A DNA stretch of 18,259 bases from Natronomicrosphaera sp040876735. GTDB lineage: Bacteria; Planctomycetota; Phycisphaerae; Phycisphaerales; Phycisphaeraceae. Of this stretch, positions 15,188 to 18,259 are shown one piece after another. The notes beneath the pieces are model-generated. The model was given only the letters and a program-made list of their open reading frames with translations, was not told where the DNA came from and did not search any database. The stretch is taken from NCBI GenBank assembly GCA_040876735.1, contig JBBDPC010000113.1:1-18259 (forward strand). Reading direction: 5' to 3'. The translations under genes and the position numbers were made by a program. Position 1 is the first letter of the stretch. Each line of letters starts with the position of its first letter.

Positions 15188-15655
15188 AAAAATGCGTTCC
15201 AATGCCTCTGCTCATACCCGGCCCGGCTCACACCGAAGCACCACGGGTCGCGAGCCAGCGCTGACCGCGCCGACCGCCTTGTTCCATCCCCCTTCCATCG
15301 CCGCCCTGCGCAGGGCGCACCACGACCGAAGGGGAAGCCCACCATTGTAGTCGACAAAGTTCAAAGTGCCAGCGGGAGAAAATTGGCGGGTTTCGCCCCG
15401 CCGCACACAGCGGGGCCGGGGGCTATGGGCCTGCGGGTGGCGAAAACGCATCATGGCCCGCCTTGTCCGACCCGGCTTCTGTGAAGTCGGGCGAGGCCGC
15501 AGGCCTCGATTTGCGGCGTGCAAGGTGGCACATGGCGCTCACGCACTGCGGGCTGCGCCCGCACCCGGCTCGGCTCGGACGGAAATGCCCCTCCGCACGG
15601 CGGGGGCGGACCCCCACGTGGGCGCGGGGGCTAAACGTCTGCCGTGGTCTGCATC
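15188..15655. other. Intergenic region between rpsA and the Rieske gene
   Basis: No gene is supported. It holds the ~150-nt untranslated leader of rpsA and its probable promoter, and GC-rich imperfect palindromes such as CCCGGCTTC-TGT-GAAGTCGGG near 15472-15492. Open frames here are arginine- and proline-rich with no recognisable family. It also includes the 3' flank of the Rieske gene. Confidence 0.5.
15344..15372 (-). promoter_or_regulatory. Probable rpsA promoter
   Basis: On the minus strand CTGGCA (15372-15367) and TACAAT (15349-15344) are 17 bp apart; the -10 matches five of six positions, the -35 four of six. Transcription from here would give a leader of about 150 nt before the rpsA start, long enough for translational control. 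Confidence 0.45.
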
Positions 15656-16183
15656 TCACGCCGGTCGGCCGGTGGTTGGAGGGCGGTCGGGATAGCCCTC
15701 GGGGCAATCGGGGGCATGGGGGCCGTCCTTTTCCTTGCGATCGGGATCGCATCGGCCTTTTTCGTCGTCGGGGGTGTCGGCGGGGGCGGGGCCGCGTTTG
15801 GTGTCGTCGTCCTCTTTTTTGGGCTTTTGCATCTGCACCTGGACGGTCTCCTTTTCGACGCGCACGGGGTAGGTTTTGACCGGTGGTTCGTCGTGGGGCC
15901 AGTCAATGTTGCGGCCGTTCTTGATGTGATAAGTGTAGCCGTGGTAGGGGCAGGTGATGATCATGCCGCGTCGTTCGCCGTCACCCAGCGGGAGGCCGGC
16001 GTGGGGGCAGACGTTGGCGATGGCGTGCAGTTCGCCGTCGACGTTGAAGATGACGATGGGCTTGCCTGCCACGGTGGTGCAGACCTGTGCGTCGCCAGCG
16101 AAGTCGCGGACGGGGCCGACGTCGAACCATGCGGTCATGGAAGCGTTATCCTGTGCGGCGTTGGCGGGCGTGGGTTGTTCCAT
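15656..16183 (-). CDS. Rieske [2Fe-2S] ferredoxin-like protein with charged tail
   Basis: A 175-residue soluble Rieske protein. The cluster-binding motifs are clear: C-P-H-A-G-L-P-L and, 16 residues on, C-P-Y-H-G-Y, giving Cys-x-His...Cys-x2-His. The fold before them (FDVGPVRDFAGDAQVCTTVAGKPIVIF) resembles NirD-like small Rieske ferredoxins, which carry electrons to oxygenases or reductases. After the domain (from about residue 118) comes a tail of more than 50 residues rich in Lys, Glu, Asp and Pro, probably disordered and unusual for the family. Starts at 16195, 16183 and 16138 are all possible; the last has AGGA ten bases upstream and begins directly at the domain. No oxygenase partner is in the window. 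Confidence 0.87.
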   Translation of the reverse strand: MEQPTPANAAQDNASMTAWFDVGPVRDFAGDAQVCTTVAGKPIVIFNVDGELHAIANVCPHAGLPLGDGERRGMIITCPYHGYTYHIKNGRNIDWPHDEPPVKTYPVRVEKETVQVQMQKPKKEDDDTKRGPAPADTPDDEKGRCDPDRKEKDGPHAPDCPEGYPDRPPTTGRPA

Positions 16184-16193
16184 GGTGAATCTC

Positions 16194-17087
16194 ATGACGC
16201 AGTTTAGCCGGTATCGCCCCCTGGTTGGCAAGTTGGGATCGCAGGCGGCGGCCGCGGCGGCGGCGGCATGGGCGTCACAGGCGGCCAGCCCGCTCGACGC
16301 CCGACTGGGGCTGCCCGCGGCGCGGCTGTTGCTCGATGCCGCGCCGACGCCGGCCGATGTCTCGCCCGACAGCGCGTGGCGGCGGGCTCTCGCCGGTCTG
16401 GCCGAAGGACACGCGGCGGCGGACGGAACGGATCGCCCGCTGCGTACGCCCGGCGGGCAGTGGCGTGACGTGTACCACCCGCTGGTCGTGCATCTGTACC
16501 TGCGCAGCTTCGCCCGTGTTCAGCCGATGATCGCCCCCGACGACGCCGAGGCATGCCAGCCGTTGATGATGCAGGCGGCGGCCGCGCTGGCCGAGTCGCC
16601 GGAGACGGGCACGATCTCGTTTCAACTGTGGCGGGCATTGTGTGCGTTTGAAGTGGCGCAACGGCAAGCGCTGCCCACGGTGTCGATCGAGTCGCAAGTC
16701 GACCGCCTCGTCAACCGCGACGACCGTGCGTATCCCGTCGAAGCGCTGCACGCCCAGGATGACGCCGAGCCGCTGGACTTCTGGACCTACCGCGAACTGG
16801 CGGGGCTGCACGCGCTGGGTCGTCTGGCCGGGCTCGCCGGGCTCGCCTCGTGGCAGGCGCGTGTGGCGGAGGTTGCCGCGTTTCACCTTGCCCACACGCA
16901 GCCGGATTACACGACGTATGAGCCATGGGGCCTGTTCGCGTTCGCCGGTTCGCCGCAGACCGCCTTGTTTGCCGAGCAGCAGTTGCACGATGCCACGACC
17001 CACCTCGGCCAAAGCGGGCCCGCCGCCGGACTGATGGTCGCCCTGCTGCTGGCTGACAGTTTCGATGCGATGATGCCGAGGGATTGA
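16194..17087 (+). CDS. Hypothetical protein of 297 aa, helical
   Basis: I do not recognise a domain. The protein is largely Ala/Leu-rich and helical, without a signal peptide or clear membrane helix. The N-terminus has an Ala run (about residues 18-26), encoded by GCG repeats. Segments such as VYHPLVVHLYLRSFARVQPM and DFWTYRELAGLHALGRLAGL suggest a stacked-helix fold; conserved-looking His, Tyr and Trp are scattered through it. The ATG at 16194 has GGTGA six bases upstream; an ATG at 16182 in the same frame would lie within the start region of the divergent Rieske gene. Head-to-head placement with the Rieske gene over a very short spacer suggests a shared promoter region. The reading frame is well sustained with high third-position GC, which supports that it is real. 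Confidence 0.75.
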   Translation: MTQFSRYRPLVGKLGSQAAAAAAAAWASQAASPLDARLGLPAARLLLDAAPTPADVSPDSAWRRALAGLAEGHAAADGTDRPLRTPGGQWRDVYHPLVVHLYLRSFARVQPMIAPDDAEACQPLMMQAAAALAESPETGTISFQLWRALCAFEVAQRQALPTVSIESQVDRLVNRDDRAYPVEALHAQDDAEPLDFWTYRELAGLHALGRLAGLAGLASWQARVAEVAAFHLAHTQPDYTTYEPWGLFAFAGSPQTALFAEQQLHDATTHLGQSGPAAGLMVALLLADSFDAMMPRD

Positions 17088-17217
17088 CGCCCGCCGTGGT
17101 TGCCACCGCGCCCCACGCCGCACGGCCGGCGCAGCCGGCACAGACGGCCTCGCCGCACGCGCCGCCCCGGTGAAAGATTTGCCCGCCGCCACGCCATATC
17201 GTTGGCTTCGGATTGCC

Positions 17218-17769
17218 ATGGAGATGACCAAACAACGCAAAGTACTGGCGGCGATCCTCGGCACAGGGCTGATGGCCTTGGGCGTGGACCGCTTTGTGCT
17301 CGAGTCGTCCGCGACCACGCCGCAAGCCGCCTCGGCCGTGGCGCCCGCCGTGGACACGCCCTCGGTGCAAGAGCAAGCCCTCGACCTTGCCCGCGAAGCG
17401 CTGGACGAAAGCAACGTCAGCCAACGCGCCAGTCTGGCGGACCGGCTCAACGAAACGGCCCGGCAACATGCGCTGCCCGACCGGCCCCATCGCGACGCCT
17501 TCGCCCCCAGCGCCACCTGGACGGACGCCATCGCCCCCACTGAGCCCGTGGAAGCTGTCGACGACGACCGAGCACGCCGGTTCAAGCAGAACCACGCGCT
17601 CAACGCCGTGATGACCCCCGGCGAGCGGGGCGTGGTGGTCGTCAACGGCAAGCCGTTGCGCGTGGGCGGACAACTCGATGGCTTCACGCTCGTTTCCGTG
17701 CAGGGCCAAAGCGCCACCTTTGAAGGCCCGGTCGGCCAGGTCGTGCTCACGATCGCCCCGTCTGACTGA
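17218..17769 (+). CDS. Membrane-anchored protein with GspB-like C-terminal domain
   Basis: A 183-residue protein with one N-terminal membrane helix (about 9-28) after a short basic start. Residues 30-130 are hydrophilic, with a helical segment near 50-85. The C-terminal 50 residues (RGVVVVNGKPLRVGGQLDGFTLVSV, read as two parts around 137-161, then a further beta strand pair) follow the pattern VxINGxxLxxGxxxxGxxLxxI of the type II secretion GspB/PilP-type periplasmic domain. That is a pattern-level resemblance, not proof. If right, it could assist an inner-membrane secretion or pilus platform, and pseudopilin genes do exist in this genome. The ATG at 17218 has GGATT upstream; ATG 17224 and a GTG at 17170 are alternatives. 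Confidence 0.65.
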   Translation: MEMTKQRKVLAAILGTGLMALGVDRFVLESSATTPQAASAVAPAVDTPSVQEQALDLAREALDESNVSQRASLADRLNETARQHALPDRPHRDAFAPSATWTDAIAPTEPVEAVDDDRARRFKQNHALNAVMTPGERGVVVVNGKPLRVGGQLDGFTLVSVQGQSATFEGPVGQVVLTIAPSD

Positions 17770-17809
17770 CGAACCGCGGCCGCCGCATCACCGCCGCTTG
17801 GCGACGCCA

Positions 17810-17839
17810 TTGGGGTTCTTCTGGCAAAAGAGCTAGAAT
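17810..17839 (+). promoter_or_regulatory. Possible promoter of the LOG-family gene
   Basis: TTGGGG (17810-17815) and TAGAAT (17834-17839) are 18 bp apart, shortly before the start codon at 17868. The -10 is good (five of six), the -35 weak. Confidence 0.35.
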
Positions 17840-17867
17840 CGCGGCTCCGCAAAGGAGCACCCCAACC

Positions 17868-18259
17868 GTGACGCTGGAAAAAGACACCCTCCTCAGCCGT
17901 GAGACCTGGCGCCTGTTCCGCATCGTGTCGGAGTTCGTCGACGGCTTCGAGTTGATGGCGGACATCGGCCCGGCGGTCAGCGTGTTCGGCTCGGCGCGCA
18001 CGCCGCGCGAAGACGCCGCCTACCGCCAGGCGACCGCCTGCGGCCGCAAGCTCATCGAGAAGCAGTTTTCCGTCATCACCGGCGGCGGACCGGGCATCAT
18101 GGAGGCCGCCAACCGCGGCGCCTTCGAGGCCGGCGGCACGAGCATCGGGCTCAACATCGCCTTGCCCCAGGAGCAGCAGCCCAACCCGTTCCAGACGCAC
18201 GAGCTGAGCTTCCGCTACTTCTTCGTCCGCAAGGTCATGTTCGTGAAGTACGCCAGCGG
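17868..18259 (+). CDS. LOG-family (TIGR00730, lysine decarboxylase-like) protein, cut by the window edge
   Basis: The first 130 codons of a Rossmann-like LOG-family protein; the gene runs off the right edge. Visible landmarks are AVSVFGSARTPRED (nucleotide-binding first strand), VITGGGPGIMEAANRGAFEAGG (the family's GGGxGxMEAA motif), and SIGLNIALPQEQQPNP followed by FRYFFVRKVMFVKYAS. The PGGxGTxxE motif that completes the active site would lie beyond the window. Family members act as cytokinin-riboside or other nucleoside 5'-monophosphate phosphoribohydrolases; annotation as lysine decarboxylase is historical. The start is GTG at 17868, supported by AAAGGAG at 17851-17857. It stands apart from the gene before it by about 100 bp. 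Confidence 0.9.
   Translation, partial: MTLEKDTLLSRETWRLFRIVSEFVDGFELMADIGPAVSVFGSARTPREDAAYRQATACGRKLIEKQFSVITGGGPGIMEAANRGAFEAGGTSIGLNIALPQEQQPNPFQTHELSFRYFFVRKVMFVKYAS

Noticed and set aside
15203..15655. Possible structured RNA or tRNA in the GC-rich spacer
   Set aside because: Only short imperfect palindromes are visible; no cloverleaf, TPsiC-like sequence or known riboswitch core could be found.
16275..18200. 641-codon minus-strand open frame
   Set aside because: It is antisense to three plus-strand genes, including the LOG-family gene with clear motifs, and shows no recognisable domain.

Overview
The window is GC-rich bacterial DNA, most likely from a planctomycete of the Phycisphaerae type. 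This is inferred from three things together: a pseudopilin with an H-X9-DG motif, a PEP-CTERM surface protein, and short spurious repeats of kinds I associate with that phylum. No rRNA, tRNA or CRISPR array is visible. A 10-N assembly gap at 590-599, flanked by poly-G and poly-C, means the lower-GC first ~590 bases may not truly adjoin the rest.

Layout. 86-502: small unknown protein. 503-922: assembly gap and REP-like repeats. 923-1645 (-): pseudopilin. 2140-3069 (-): PEP-CTERM propeller-like protein. 3377-6121 (-): a run of four genes: SprT-like metalloprotein, 105-aa conserved protein, short NagA and HisA. 6348-11291 (-): a metal-ion ABC import operon in the order binding lipoprotein, ATPase, permease, permease. 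11441-12100 (+): a divergent DtxR/MntR-family regulator. 12138-12278 (-): remnant of a short-chain dehydrogenase. 12334-13173 (+): VTT/DedA-like membrane protein. 13391-15187 (-): six-domain ribosomal protein S1 with a clear terminator. 15656-16183 (-): Rieske protein. 16194-17087 (+): unknown protein. 17218-17769 (+): membrane-anchored protein with a GspB-like C-terminus. 17868 to the right edge (+): LOG-family protein.

The most interesting part is the metal operon. Both permeases carry a C-terminal DtxR-like winged helix plus metal-binding/dimerisation region. This recalls chlamydial YtgCR, a permease fused to an iron-dependent repressor, within the same PVC superphylum and with the same A-B-C-D gene order. 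Here both permeases are fused, and a free-standing DtxR regulator sits divergently. Permease 1 keeps all six DtxR-type ligand positions with exact spacing; permease 2 has Asp at two of them. A promoter with a dyad over its -35 lies between the lipoprotein gene and the regulator, and a 240-bp compound inverted repeat separates the lipoprotein gene from the ATPase gene. Together this suggests metal sensing at two levels, transcription and the transporter itself or a released repressor.
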